Source of the DNA: Streptomyces sp. P3
Lineage (GTDB): Bacteria > Actinomycetota > Actinomycetes > Streptomycetales > Streptomycetaceae
NCBI RefSeq assembly: GCF_003032475.1
Contig: NZ_CP028369.1
Location: 6,820,001-6,884,000 of the forward strand
Direction of reading: 5' to 3'
Length of the DNA: 64,000 nt
The notes beneath the pieces were generated by a model. It made no database searches, was not told where the DNA came from, and worked only from the letters and a program-made list of their open reading frames with translations. Positions 16,290 to 28,406 of the stretch are shown here, in pieces. Each line of letters opens with the position of its first letter. Positions within the stretch are counted from its first letter, which is position 1. The position numbers and the translations under genes are program-made.

Positions 16290-17110
16290 GCTGTCCCATG
16301 GGCCGGCGTCCGTGAGGGGCAGAAAAGGCGAGCGCGACCTGGTGCGTGCTCGTCTTCGTTTCACCGTCCAGCCGCGTCCGTCGGCATGGTCCGGGTACGT
16401 CCGTGCCGATGGGCCGCCCCGCGGGAGGCGAAGGCGGTTGCGTAACGGCGTCGGACGGCTTCACGAGGTACCGGTGCGGCCCCGGAAGGTTCCGCCGCCG
16501 TGTGCCCGGCCCGGCATGTTCGCGCTGCACACGGGAGCCGTGTCCGGAGCACCGACGGCCGTCGACGAACAGGCCCGAGCACCGGTCGTCGAAGCAGGGG
16601 GAGGTGAACGCGCCGGACGCTCCGCGTGCAGGGCGATGCCCTCGTTGTGGCCGCGCAGTCACGGCTCCGACTCCCGGCGGGTTTCGCGCCCTGTGACGCT
16701 GACGTACGCCGTCTTGTCCCCGTAGTGCCCGCCGGTCCCGTGGATGACGACATACGCCCCTGTACCCCTGTGCCGTTCCAGGCGACCTGCCCGTCGAAGA
16801 GCGGGGCCGTGTCATGGGAAGCCGTTCCGGTGCGTTTCGTGCGGAGGGTCTTCCTGGCGCCGATGTACCGGGCCGTCACTCCGCCGTCTCCCTCCCCTTT
16901 GTTCCTGTCGGCGACTCGGGTGAGCAACGCGAAGTTCTCGTCGCGCGCCACCGGGCCCCGACCTCTGGGGCGCCCTTGACGGCGCTGCCGGAGCCTGAGC
17001 GTCTTCCCTTCCGTGGTCAGCCCACGGCGGAGTGACGTGGACACCGTCCGCGGCGGCCAGGCGAGGCGGAGTGTGCCGTTCGCAGTCACCGCGGTCGCCT
17101 CCCGCGTTCA
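16290..17110 (-). pseudogene. Degenerate coding stretch, family unknown
   Basis: Minus-strand translations hold protein-like segments spread over different frames: VTANGTLRLAWPP near 17060, DENFALLTRVADRNKGEGDG and GGVTARYIGARKTLRTKRTG near 16850-16940, HDTAPLFDGQVAWNGTGVQG near 16780, then in another frame YVVIHGTGGHYGDKTAYVSV and RGHNEGIALHAERP. The order is consistent with one ancestral gene broken by several frameshifts. I cannot name the family. No intact alternative was found on the plus strand. Confidence 0.4.
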
Positions 17111-17133
17111 TATCCGATGTGGTGGTGACCGGC

Positions 17134-17388
17134 TTACGGATAGCGGAACTTGGCGGCGAACGTGACGGCTGTCGTGGTGGGCGCGAGGTTCGGGGTGGTG
17201 GTCGCCGCCCCGGCGGTGGCCCACCACGCGCCTACGACGACCCCGGCTGCCGCCAGGGCGCCGATCGCGGGCCTGTGGGCCGCGTGGCCACGGCGGTGGT
17301 GCGGCCACGGCGGTGGTGCGTCCGTCGTGCAGCTGTCGTGGCCGGTGGTTGCCGTGACCGGCGGAAAGCTGCCGACGGGGTGACCTGT
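17134..17388 (-). pseudogene. Fragment of a small membrane protein, no start codon
   Basis: An open frame of 84 codons, stop to stop, has no ATG, GTG or TTG. It reads GSFPPVTATTGHDSCTTDAP, then AIGALAAAGVVVGAWWATAG (one transmembrane helix), and ends TTTAVTFAAKFRYP-stop. The amphipathic layout looks like a real membrane-anchored protein that has lost its N-terminus. It lies in line with the degenerate stretch downstream. Confidence 0.3.
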
Positions 17389-17446
17389 TCACCAGACCGC
17401 GGGAATTGTGTTGCTGTGCGTAAGCGGTGTCGAGAAGAATCCGCGC

Positions 17447-17821
17447 ATGACTTCTGCCATAAGGCATGTGACCATCGCCTGTTCGGACGCCTACGCCCTC
17501 GGCAGCTTCTGGGCCGAGGTACTCGGCCAGCCGCTCCACGAGGACGACAGGCCCGGCGACGAGGAGGCGCTCATCGAAGGGGCGGGCGTGCTCTTCGTCA
17601 CCGTCCCCGAGACCAAGAGCCAGAGGAACCGGATCCACGTCGATCTTCAGCCGCAGGACCGCACCCGCGATGAGGAGGTGGAGCGCCTGCTCGACCTCGG
17701 CGCCACGCTGTTCGACGACCGTCGCACGCCCGACGGCAAGGGGTGGGCGGTCCTCAGGGACCCGGAGGGCAACGAGTTCTGCGTGGAGCGCAGCGCGCAG
17801 GAGCGCGACAACGTCGGCTGA
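17447..17821 (+). CDS. VOC-family (glyoxalase/bleomycin-resistance fold) protein
   Basis: 124 residues: two beta-alpha-beta-beta-beta modules in one chain (IRHVTIACSDAYALGSFWAE, then NRIHVDLQPQDRTRDEEVER and VLRDPEGNEFCVE). Members bind a divalent metal and act as glyoxalases, dioxygenases or antibiotic-binding proteins; His in IRHV and RIHV and Glu in EFCVE are the expected ligands. The specific function cannot be read. The start is ATG 17447 with GAGAAG about 9 nt upstream; an in-frame upstream ATG at 17408 would add 13 residues that do not fit the fold. Confidence 0.85.
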   Translation: MTSAIRHVTIACSDAYALGSFWAEVLGQPLHEDDRPGDEEALIEGAGVLFVTVPETKSQRNRIHVDLQPQDRTRDEEVERLLDLGATLFDDRRTPDGKGWAVLRDPEGNEFCVERSAQERDNVG

Positions 17822-18117
17822 CACGCCCGCCGGTCGGCGTCGTCTGCGGAGGCGGAGTGAGGGCCGGCCCGGCGGGACGCCGGGGCCTCCGCCGCTGAAT
17901 CCGATGCGGCCGCCGAACCCGGGCGGCTGTGAGGCCCTGCGGCTGTTCGGACGCGCGGGGTCGGTGAAGCCGTGCGGGCCGGACGGGTGAGGTCGGGAGT
18001 GCTCGCCGACGAGGTCGCACGCGCGGTGTCGTGAGTGGACAGGAGCCGTCGGGTGACCGCCGTCCGGCGGCGACGGTTCGGCGGTGGCCGCAGTGACCCG
18101 CCCCTAGTGTGAGCCGT

Positions 18118-18915
18118 ATGCGCGCACCCGGAGCGGCCTCCGCGTCGCCCTCCTTCACGGACCTTCATCGCACCGAAGCTCCCCTCCTTCTGCCCAACGC
18201 CTGGGACCACGCCTCCGCGACCGCCATGGCGGGGCTGGGCTTTTCGGCGATCGGCACGACGAGTCTGGCCGTGGCCGCGGCGTCGGGACTGCCCGACGGT
18301 GCTTCCGCCACCCGCGACGAGACCCTCCGACTCGCTCTGATACTGGGTTCACAACCGTTTCTCCTGACCGTCGACGCCGAAAACGGATTCAGCGACGATC
18401 CGGACGAGGTGGCGGAGCTGGCGCGGCGGCTTGCGGCCGTGGGAGCGGTGGGCATCAACCTGGAGGACGGCCTGAGCCCGACGGATCGGCACATGGCCAA
18501 GATCGCCGCCGTCAAGTCGGCTGTGCCCGGCCTGTTCGTCAACGCCCGCACGGACACGTACTGGCTCGGCGAGCACAGCACGACCGAAACGCTTGCCCGC
18601 CTGGACGCCTACCAACAGGCCGGGGCAGACGGTGTGTTCGTCCCCGGGCTGACCGATGCGGGCGAGATCGCCGCGCTCGTCGAACGACTCGACGTGCCCC
18701 TCAACATTCTCTACTCACCGGCCGGCCCCACCGTCCCGCACCTCACCGACCTCGGTGTGAGCCGCATCAGTTTCGGCTCGTTTCTCTACCGGCGCGCTCT
18801 GGGCGCGGCGCTGGAGGCCGTCGGCGAAATCCGTGCAGGACGTCATCCTGGCGGCCCAACGCCGACCTACGGGGAGGTGGAGAGCCTCGGCATCGACACG
18901 GCCCGCCATGTCTGA
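18118..18915 (+). CDS. Isocitrate lyase/PEP mutase-family protein
   Basis: A TIM-barrel C-C or C-P lyase of the PEP mutase superfamily (members include oxaloacetate decarboxylase, methylisocitrate lyase and carboxyPEP mutase). 265 residues. Conserved Mg-binding and active-site segments: LLPNAWDHASA, GTTSLAVAAASGLPDG, LTVDAENGFSDDP and GINLEDG; the family's mobile-loop cysteine motif is not seen, so lyase activity of the ICL type is unlikely. The start ATG 18118 looks leaderless: TAGTGT at 18105-18110, 7 nt before ATG. It converges with the TetR gene. Confidence 0.85.
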   Translation: MRAPGAASASPSFTDLHRTEAPLLLPNAWDHASATAMAGLGFSAIGTTSLAVAAASGLPDGASATRDETLRLALILGSQPFLLTVDAENGFSDDPDEVAELARRLAAVGAVGINLEDGLSPTDRHMAKIAAVKSAVPGLFVNARTDTYWLGEHSTTETLARLDAYQQAGADGVFVPGLTDAGEIAALVERLDVPLNILYSPAGPTVPHLTDLGVSRISFGSFLYRRALGAALEAVGEIRAGRHPGGPTPTYGEVESLGIDTARHV

Positions 18916-19071
18916 CGCGATGGCGTCACTCGGCCGTCCCTCGGCCACGCCGTCCGGCGAGGCACGTCGATCGGCGGCCCGACGAGTGCGGAGCACCGAC
19001 AGGTGTGGTGCGCCGGGGGACTCCCTCGACGGCCGTCACGCTCCGCCCTCACGCTCCGCCGTCGGGCGGCG

Positions 19072-19671
19072 TCATCCCCGACCGTCGGCCGCCTCCCGCG
19101 GCCAGTGCGTGAGGGCCGCGTGCAGGGCGTCGATCGCTTTGTCCCACGACTTCCGTACGTCCCGGGGCGCACCGAAGCCGCCACCGGCCTCCAGCATGCA
19201 GTACCCGTGAAAGGTGCTGCGCAACAGGCGGACGGCGTCGGTGAGGTCGGGCTCCTCGAGGCCGTATCCGCGAAGCATGCCGTAGGTGATCTCGGCGGTG
19301 CGGCGCAGGGCGGGGGAGTGCGCGGTCAGTTCCCGGTCCCGCTCCTGGTCGATACGCGTCTGCGTGGCGGCGTACCGGCCCGGGTGCCGCAGGGCGTACT
19401 CCCGGTAGGCCCCTGCGAAGGCGACCAGCGCGTCCTTTCCCGCGAGTCCCACGACGGCGGAGCCGATCTCGTCGATCATCTCGCCGCCGACGAACAGCGC
19501 GAGCCTGGTCCGCAGTTCCCTGAGGTTTCTGACGTGCGAGTAGAGGCTCGCGTCCTTGACGCCGAAGCGCCGGGCCAGTGCCGAGATGCTGACGTGGTCG
19601 AAGCCGACCTCGTCGGCCAGTTCGGCGGCGGCTTCGACGAGGCGGTCGGTGGTGAGGCCGACTCTTGGCAT
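19072..19671 (-). CDS. TetR-family regulator with WHG-type C-terminal domain
   Basis: 199 residues. The N-terminal helix-turn-helix is clear (ISALARRFGVKDASLYSHVR), and the C-terminal ligand-binding domain carries the WHG-like motif FHGYCMLEAGGGFG. A one-component repressor whose ligand is unknown. The start is ATG 19671 with AAGGCGG 7 nt upstream; the longer frame to 19881 adds unstructured residues. The divergent lipoprotein/membrane-protein pair is a possible target. Confidence 0.9.
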   Translation of the reverse strand: MPRVGLTTDRLVEAAAELADEVGFDHVSISALARRFGVKDASLYSHVRNLRELRTRLALFVGGEMIDEIGSAVVGLAGKDALVAFAGAYREYALRHPGRYAATQTRIDQERDRELTAHSPALRRTAEITYGMLRGYGLEEPDLTDAVRLLRSTFHGYCMLEAGGGFGAPRDVRKSWDKAIDALHAALTHWPREAADGRG

Positions 19672-19983
19672 GGGCAACCGCCTTGTGCGCGCTCGGAACC
19701 GGGGGTGTCGGCGAAATCCTAGGCGCTTCGCAGGTGGAACGCCGGAAGGCGTGGGACGGCGCTGACAACCCGTACCTGCACCGCAGCGGTTGCCGGGCAC
19801 TCTGATACTGTGCCGCGACGCATGCGGGGGGCCGGTGCGCAGCAGGGCGCGGGGGACGAGGCTGCGAAACCGGGTTCGCAACGGTACGCAGTTTCAGGCG
19901 ACTTGAATCTCACCATCGTTGAATTCTTCAGCGCCCGATGCCGAGAGCTCGGAGAATCCGGACAACCGTTTCCAGGGGTGGGG
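19672..19983. other. Divergent promoter region
   Basis: 312 bp between the TetR gene and the lipoprotein. It includes GATACTGT near 19804-19811, a possible extended -10 for the plus strand. No gene seen. Confidence 0.5.
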
Positions 19984-20484
19984 ATGTTGCGTGCGTCGCT
20001 GACATCGGCGTGGGTGACGGTGTTGCTCTGTGCCGTGTGCGTGTCCGGGTGCTCGAGCGAGGGCGACCGGCGCTCCGGGTCCGACGCGAACGTGAGCGAG
20101 ACACCCTCCTCGACGCCTTCCGTCCCTCGCACGGCCGCTGCTTCCCCTTCGTCTGACGAAACCGCGAGTGCTCCGGCGTCCCGTCCATCCTCCACGTCCG
20201 CAGCCGTGTCGCCCACGGCGTCGAGCGGCACGACCGCGCGCCGCACCACAGGGCCGTCCGCGGAGGAAAAGCACGGCAGGAGCGGCGGCGGCGGTTCCGC
20301 AACCAGGAGAGGAACCCGGGGGAGCGACGGCAGGCCGGGCGCGTCGCACTCCGTCCCGCAGAATCCGGACCGCGGGCCGCACCCCCCGCCGGCTCCCCCA
20401 CGTCCTGCGCCCACGCCGGAGTGGACCTCCGCCGGATGGCGGCCCGGCGACCCCGTCGGGGCGGCGCATACGCCAGGCCCCTGA
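19984..20484 (+). CDS. Small hypothetical lipoprotein
   Basis: 166 residues from ATG 19984 (AGGGG about 8 nt upstream). The N-terminus is a lipoprotein signal with lipobox VSGC (Cys about 20). The mature part is almost entirely low-complexity Ser/Thr/Pro/Arg (TPSSTPSVPRTAAASPSSDE), with no domain seen, so it is probably a disordered cell-surface protein. It precedes the single-pass membrane protein by 41 bp and may share its transcript. Confidence 0.6.
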   Translation: MLRASLTSAWVTVLLCAVCVSGCSSEGDRRSGSDANVSETPSSTPSVPRTAAASPSSDETASAPASRPSSTSAAVSPTASSGTTARRTTGPSAEEKHGRSGGGGSATRRGTRGSDGRPGASHSVPQNPDRGPHPPPAPPRPAPTPEWTSAGWRPGDPVGAAHTPGP

Positions 20485-20525
20485 AACAACTCGAAGGCAA
20501 AAGAAAGAAAGAAGGTGCGCACCCC

Positions 20526-21656
20526 GTGGTCGGAAAACCCTCTGACGAGGCAGGAGACAACTCGTCCATATCCGACGAGGAATGGCAGGCTTTCCTCCGG
20601 GACAGCGAGCTCGGTGCCACCTCCGCTCCGAAGGAGCCCTCCGCCCGCGCCCGTATGGTCACCGAGCGGTTGCGGCACCAGGGCGAGCCCGAGGGCTGGC
20701 GGACCGGACCGGTCCCGCGGGACATGAACGGCAGAGCAAGACGACGGCGGCAGATGTGGTCGGTGCTCGGCGTGGCCGCGGCGCTCGGCGTGGTCGCCGT
20801 GGCGGTCAGACCCTCCCTGTTGCCCGGTGACCCCTTCGGAGCCGGCGAGCCCAGGCCCGCCACCGTGTCCGCGTCGCCCGCCGAGACCGCCGCCCCCACC
20901 GCCGCACCGGACGCCCTGCCCGACCGGGCGCCGACCATCGACAGGCCGTTCGCCGGTTCTCCGGCCCTCGCCTGGGCCGACGGCGAGGCGGGCGTCGTCC
21001 TGCCGACCGCCAAGGCCGTCGGGACGGCGTCGAAGGAACGCGTGACGAAAGCGCTGGAACTGACCAGGAAACTGCTCGTCGGCGCGAACCTGGATCCGAA
21101 GACGCTGCGCGGCGAACGTCCGACCGCCGCACTCTCGGTGCTCGACCCCAAGCAGCCGCACCTGCTCGACGACCTCGACGCCTTCCTTCGTTCGCCGGAC
21201 AGGACGCACGACCCGCTGACCCTGTTCAGCCGGTTCGACCCCGTCGAGACCAGGGTCGTGGGCGACGTGGTCAAGACGCGCGGGCGCATGACCTACAAGA
21301 AGGGCGAGCACGACGGGGTGACCGTGCACGCCGACTACACCTTCGTCTATCCCGTCCGCCCCGCCGAGGGCCCGCCCGAGGTCACCCGGACGATCGTGCG
21401 GCGCGTCGTCGACGTCGAACTCCCCGACCCCGCGCACTACGACGTGACGCCGGAGCGGTTGCTCGTCGTCCGGTACGACGAGGAGCTCTTCAACTCGGCC
21501 TGTGACGTCCACGACGGCTTCCTGCACCCTCGGTTCCGGTCGGCCGAGCCGACGGGGCCCGCGCAGACCGGCCCGACCGTGGACCCGTACGACCGGAGCA
21601 AGGCCGTAGGAGGCGGCAGCGCGTCCGACGGTTGCGGAACCGCTTCCCGACTCTGA
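20526..21656 (+). CDS. Hypothetical single-pass membrane protein
   Basis: 376 residues from GTG 20526 (GAAGG about 11 nt upstream). A cytoplasmic N-terminal segment of about 75 residues (SISDEEWQAFLRDSELGATS) is followed by a basic patch, a transmembrane helix (MWSVLGVAAALGVVAVAV), a Pro/Ala linker and an extracytoplasmic domain of about 240 residues (HADYTFVYPVRP, RTIVRRVVDVELPDPAHYDV, SACDVHDGFLHPRF). The layout recalls widely conserved Streptomyces membrane proteins of unknown role. No catalytic motif is seen. Confidence 0.72.
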   Translation: MVGKPSDEAGDNSSISDEEWQAFLRDSELGATSAPKEPSARARMVTERLRHQGEPEGWRTGPVPRDMNGRARRRRQMWSVLGVAAALGVVAVAVRPSLLPGDPFGAGEPRPATVSASPAETAAPTAAPDALPDRAPTIDRPFAGSPALAWADGEAGVVLPTAKAVGTASKERVTKALELTRKLLVGANLDPKTLRGERPTAALSVLDPKQPHLLDDLDAFLRSPDRTHDPLTLFSRFDPVETRVVGDVVKTRGRMTYKKGEHDGVTVHADYTFVYPVRPAEGPPEVTRTIVRRVVDVELPDPAHYDVTPERLLVVRYDEELFNSACDVHDGFLHPRFRSAEPTGPAQTGPTVDPYDRSKAVGGGSASDGCGTASRL

Positions 21657-21914
21657 GCGGATCGCATAAACGCGTTACTGCGCAGGACGGGCGCGCGGCC
21701 TCGCCGGTCGACGCGGCCGTTCCGTGGGGCGGCGGCCAGAAGGGCAGTCCCGACGCAGTGACCGGCGTGGACGCGCGGGGCGGCAGTGGGCCGCCCGCCC
21801 GCCTGTCCGTCGTGAGGACCGGAAGCCGTCCGCCGGGCGGCCGGCCTCGAAGGACCGGTCCCGGCACGTCCTTTTCCGAACCGCTCTCCCGTGCGTGCTC
21901 CGCTCAGTCGCGAG

Positions 21915-22715
21915 TCATCCGTTCACCCCCGTGTAGTGCCCGAGGCTCCACCGCCACAGCAGCCGTGAGCCGAGGTACGCCAGCAGGCCCAGCAGCGGGG
22001 AGACGGCCGCCAGCCAGTAGGGGACACCCGTGCTGTGACCGTGACCGGTCAGGACGGCGGCCGGGAAGTACGCGACGAAGGCGAGCGGCAGGCCGTACGT
22101 CAGGAGACCGCCCACCGCCTTGGGCAGCACGTTGAGCGGGTAGCTGCCGAAGGTGCCCAGAAGCTCCTCCAGCCAGCGGCCCCAGTAGTCGGCGGCCGGG
22201 AAACGCAGCGCCGCGGAAGCCACCGCCGTGAACAGCGCCGCCTCCAGGAACATGCCACCGAGAACGGCCGCGATCAGATACGACGTCCGGCCCGCCGTCC
22301 AGTCGAGGTCGCTGCGGCTGAGCGCGCCCACCATCAGTCCCACCGCGACCGTCAGATCGCCGATGGCGTTCGTGGGGAACATGCGCAGCTGAACCTGAAG
22401 GTGCACGGACATCGGCCGCACCAGACAGACGTCGATCTTGCCTTCCTGGATGAAGTAACCGATTCCGTGCATGCGTCCCAGAAACAGCACGAACAGCCCG
22501 TGGGCGAGCATCCGGGTCGCCGGGATGAGCAGCACGTCCGAGCTGTCCCAGCCGCCCATCCCGCTGAACCGGGTCAGCAGCACGGTGGCGAAAACGATCA
22601 CCGAGACCTGCCAGACGGCACCGATCGCGACCATCATCAAGAACTCGGAACGGTATTCCAGCTGCGCGCGGAAGTTGAGACGCGTGATCCGCCACGCCAG
22701 GCGCACGGTCTTCAC
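21915..22715 (-). CDS. ABC-2-type transporter permease (third gene of exporter operon)
   Basis: 266 residues, six predicted membrane helices; belongs to the ABC-2 family with the conserved cytoplasmic segment IQEGKIDVCLVRPMS. It pairs with the preceding permease and the ATPase to form an exporter. The start is GTG 22715 with AGGGAGG 9 nt upstream, 5 nt after the stop of the previous gene. Substrate unknown. Confidence 0.88.
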   Translation of the reverse strand: MKTVRLAWRITRLNFRAQLEYRSEFLMMVAIGAVWQVSVIVFATVLLTRFSGMGGWDSSDVLLIPATRMLAHGLFVLFLGRMHGIGYFIQEGKIDVCLVRPMSVHLQVQLRMFPTNAIGDLTVAVGLMVGALSRSDLDWTAGRTSYLIAAVLGGMFLEAALFTAVASAALRFPAADYWGRWLEELLGTFGSYPLNVLPKAVGGLLTYGLPLAFVAYFPAAVLTGHGHSTGVPYWLAAVSPLLGLLAYLGSRLLWRWSLGHYTGVNG

Positions 22716-22720
22716 CGCGT

Positions 22721-23524
22721 TCAGCCTCCCTGCGAGATGACACGCCGGGCGGCGAGTCGCCACGCCAGCCGGGTGAACAGCGCCAGCACCATCACCCACA
22801 CGGCCTGGACCAGCAGTGCGGGGCCGGCGTCCGACAACGGGATGCGGCCGACGTAGAGCGACAGCGGCACGCTCAAGGTGGCCTGGAACGGGAGGAAAGC
22901 ACTCAGCGTGACGAACCAGTCGGGGAAGAACCACAAGGGTGCGTACACGCCGGAGAGCAGGTTCTGCGCGAAGACGAGGATGAGCATGGCGGCGCTGTTG
23001 CGCACGGTGAAGAAACAGAGCTGGTCGATGGCCAGCATGACGTAGTACAGGATCCACTGGCCGAGCAGCAGACTCAGCGCGAACACGGCGGCCACGGCCG
23101 CCGATCGGGGAGGCGTCACGACCGCGGTCCACAGGCAGACCGTATAACCGGTCAACGCCCACGCCAGACCGTACAGCTGCTCGCCGAGCGCCCGCAGCGC
23201 GTAGTAGCGCTGCGGTGACAGCGGCCGCAGGTACCAGTAGACGATGGTGCCGAAGTGCATGTGCTGGATGACGGTGTCCCGGCCTGCGTACTGGTCCAAC
23301 GCCCGCAGCCTGGAGGCCAGTACGGCCAGCACCGCATACGTGACGGCCTGGTCGCGGGTCAGCCCGGCGGTGGTGCCCGTGTGGGCGTACAGACCGCGCC
23401 ACAGGGACGCCACCAGCCCCACCTGCACGGCGAGCCGCAGCAGGGCGGCGGTCATCCGGGGCGGGGTGTGCAGCTCCCCGAGCGGGGTGACCCGGGCGGC
23501 GCGCCAGGCGGTCGGAACTGCCAT
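22721..23524 (-). CDS. ABC-2-type transporter permease (second gene of exporter operon)
   Basis: 267 residues with six predicted membrane helices (for example AVFALSLLLGQWILYYVMLA). The cytoplasmic segment MHFGTIVYWYLRPLSPQRYY corresponds to the conserved DxxLxRPxS region of this permease family. Its ATG overlaps the TGA of the ATPase by one base (TGATG), indicating translational coupling. Confidence 0.88.
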   Translation of the reverse strand: MAVPTAWRAARVTPLGELHTPPRMTAALLRLAVQVGLVASLWRGLYAHTGTTAGLTRDQAVTYAVLAVLASRLRALDQYAGRDTVIQHMHFGTIVYWYLRPLSPQRYYALRALGEQLYGLAWALTGYTVCLWTAVVTPPRSAAVAAVFALSLLLGQWILYYVMLAIDQLCFFTVRNSAAMLILVFAQNLLSGVYAPLWFFPDWFVTLSAFLPFQATLSVPLSLYVGRIPLSDAGPALLVQAVWVMVLALFTRLAWRLAARRVISQGG

Positions 23525-24519
23525 CACACGGTCCCGGCCTGGGCGTAAGCGGCCCGCATCACGTCCTCCAACTCCGCCTCGTCCAGGGCGATGTCCGTCA
23601 CCTCGTACCGTTCGATGACGGCCTTCAGCGCCTGGTGGACGGTGGGCGCGCCCGCACCGTCCGGCCCGAACACCACCCGTGCGCCCTCCCGGCGCAGGAC
23701 CGTGATCCCCTGTGGCACCACCACCTCGGCGTGCGGGTCGGCGAGGGTGGCCCGCACCTGCCAGGTGGAGCCGAATGTGCGGCGGATCTCGTCGAGGGTG
23801 CCGTCCAGTACCAGCCGGCCGTGGTTGATCAGCACCACGCGCTCGGCGAGCCGCTCGACCTCCGTCATGTCGTGCGTGGTCAACAGGACCGTCCGGCCGC
23901 GCTGTTCGACCTGGTGGCGCAGGAACTCGCGGACCTGCTCCTTCACCACCACGTCCATCCCGATGGTCGGTTCGTCGAGGAAGACCACGGGTGGGTCGTG
24001 CAGCAGCGCCGCCGCGAGGTCGCAGCGTACGCGCTGGCCGAGGGACAGGTGGCGCACCCGGGTGTCCCAGAACGAGGAGAGGTCGAGAAGGTCGTCGAAC
24101 TCCCGAAGTCGCGCGGCGTGTTCGGGCCGCGGCACCTCGTAGATGTCGCGCAGGATCGCGAACGACTCGCGCACCGGAAGGTCCCACCACAGCTGCGTGC
24201 GCTGCCCGAAGACGGCCCCGATGTTACGGGCGTTGCGTTCCCTCTCCCGATAGGGCACGACGCCCGCGACGCGCGCCTCACCGGACGTGGGGGTGAGGAT
24301 GCCGGTGAGCATCTTGATGGCGGTGGACTTGCCGGCGCCGTTCGGGCCGAGCAGGGCGAGCAGTTCGCCCGGAGCCACGTCGAAGGTGACGTCGCGGACG
24401 GCGTGTTTGGCGACCCGTTCCGGATCGACCAGGGACCGCAGACCGCCGATGAGGCCGGGGCGGCGGACGGTGGTGTGGAAGGTGCGGGACAGGCCGCGCA
24501 CCTCGATGCTGCCGATCAC
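23524..24519 (-). CDS. ABC transporter ATP-binding protein (first gene of exporter operon)
   Basis: 331 residues. Walker A GPNGAGKST, signature LSLGQRVRCDLA, Walker B VVFLDEPTIGMD and switch histidine TTHD are all present, so it should hydrolyse ATP. The DrrA-like C-terminal extension (about 90 residues) is typical of ABC-2 exporters for drugs, lipids or natural products. The start is GTG 24519 with GGAGG 8 nt upstream. With the two permeases downstream it forms a complete three-gene exporter; substrate unknown. Confidence 0.92.
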   Translation of the reverse strand: MIGSIEVRGLSRTFHTTVRRPGLIGGLRSLVDPERVAKHAVRDVTFDVAPGELLALLGPNGAGKSTAIKMLTGILTPTSGEARVAGVVPYRERERNARNIGAVFGQRTQLWWDLPVRESFAILRDIYEVPRPEHAARLREFDDLLDLSSFWDTRVRHLSLGQRVRCDLAAALLHDPPVVFLDEPTIGMDVVVKEQVREFLRHQVEQRGRTVLLTTHDMTEVERLAERVVLINHGRLVLDGTLDEIRRTFGSTWQVRATLADPHAEVVVPQGITVLRREGARVVFGPDGAGAPTVHQALKAVIERYEVTDIALDEAELEDVMRAAYAQAGTV

Positions 24520-24539
24520 TCGTTCAACCTCCGATGCCA

Positions 24540-24574
24540 CGCGGCCGGCCGGCCCGGGGGCCCGGCCGGCCGCG
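24540..24574 (-). terminator. GC hairpin between the GH2 gene and the exporter operon
   Basis: Perfect 13-bp arms (CGCGGCCGGCCGG and its complement) around a 9-nt loop, downstream of the beta-galactosidase stop and just before the ATPase ribosome site. It probably ends the importer/GH2 transcript. Confidence 0.5.
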
Positions 24575-24620
24575 GGAGACGTCGTCACCTTGCCGGAACG
24601 CCGCTCGGGCGGCCGACCGG

Positions 24621-27509
<2,889 letters not shown>

Positions 27510-28406
27510 TCAGCCCTTGATGCCGGTCTGTGCGATCCCCTGGACCAGCCAGCGCTGGAGGAAGAGGAACACGAACACCAGGGGCAGGATGGAAAAGGCG
27601 GTGGCCATGAAGATCAGATGGAAGACGACGGTCTGGTTGGTCATGTAGTTGGAGAGCGCGACCTGGACCGTCCACGACCCCGGGTCCTGGCCGATGACCA
27701 GCGGCCACAGGAAGGAGTTCCAGCCGTTGATGAAGGTGATGGTCGCCATCGCCGCGAAGAAGTTCAGTGAGTTGGGCACCACGATGCGCCAGTACGCGCC
27801 CCAGTAGCCCAGTCCGTCCACGCGCGCCGCTTCCTCCAGTTCCTTGGGGAACCCCAGGAAGTACTGCCGGAACAGGAAGCAGGTGAAACCACTGAACAGG
27901 CCCGGGATGATCAGTCCTCGGTAGGTGTCCACCCAGCCGAGCGACGACACCAGGACGAAGCTCGGGACGAAGGTGACCGCCGTCGGGACCATCAGGGTGC
28001 CCAGGACGGCGTAGAAGACCTTGTTGGCGTGCCGGTACGGGATGCGGGCGAGTCCGTAGCCGGCGAGCGAGCACACCAGCAGGACGCCGACGGTGTGCAG
28101 GGTGGCCACCACCGCCGAGTTCCACAGCGACTGGGCGAACGGAACCGTCTCGTCCGTGAACAGTTCCTTGACGTTGCCCCACTGGATGTCAGTGGGGAAG
28201 AACTTCCAGTTCTCACCGGTGATGTCGGTGTCCGTGGACAGGGCGTTGCGGACGAGCAGGTAGAAGGGGACCAGGAAGAAGAAGCCGGCGATCCCGGTGG
28301 CGACGTAGAGACCGGTGGAGCTCATCACGCCGCCGCCGCGCCCGCCTCGGCTGGGCTTGGGTGACGGCGGTGCGGACTTGCTCACCTCGGGCGTCGTGGT
28401 GGTCAC
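27510..28406 (-). CDS. Sugar ABC importer permease, MalG type
   Basis: 298 residues, six membrane helices after a short cytoplasmic N-terminus. The EAA-loop that docks the ATPase is visible (ELEEAARVDGLGYWGAYWRI). The start GTG 28406 overlaps the stop of the preceding permease by 4 nt (GTGA), so the two are translationally coupled. No ATPase gene lies in this operon; such importers in Streptomyces usually use a shared MsiK ATPase encoded elsewhere (known for the group). Confidence 0.93.
   Translation of the reverse strand: MTTTTPEVSKSAPPSPKPSRGGRGGGVMSSTGLYVATGIAGFFFLVPFYLLVRNALSTDTDITGENWKFFPTDIQWGNVKELFTDETVPFAQSLWNSAVVATLHTVGVLLVCSLAGYGLARIPYRHANKVFYAVLGTLMVPTAVTFVPSFVLVSSLGWVDTYRGLIIPGLFSGFTCFLFRQYFLGFPKELEEAARVDGLGYWGAYWRIVVPNSLNFFAAMATITFINGWNSFLWPLVIGQDPGSWTVQVALSNYMTNQTVVFHLIFMATAFSILPLVFVFLFLQRWLVQGIAQTGIKG

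Noticed and set aside
17408..17446. Upstream ATG of the VOC gene
   Set aside because: The extra residues precede the first beta strand of the fold and the internal ATG has the better ribosome site.
24540..24574. Considered whether the GC hairpin is a riboswitch in the exporter leader
   Set aside because: A simple perfect stem with a short loop and no conserved aptamer-like elements; a terminator is the simpler reading.
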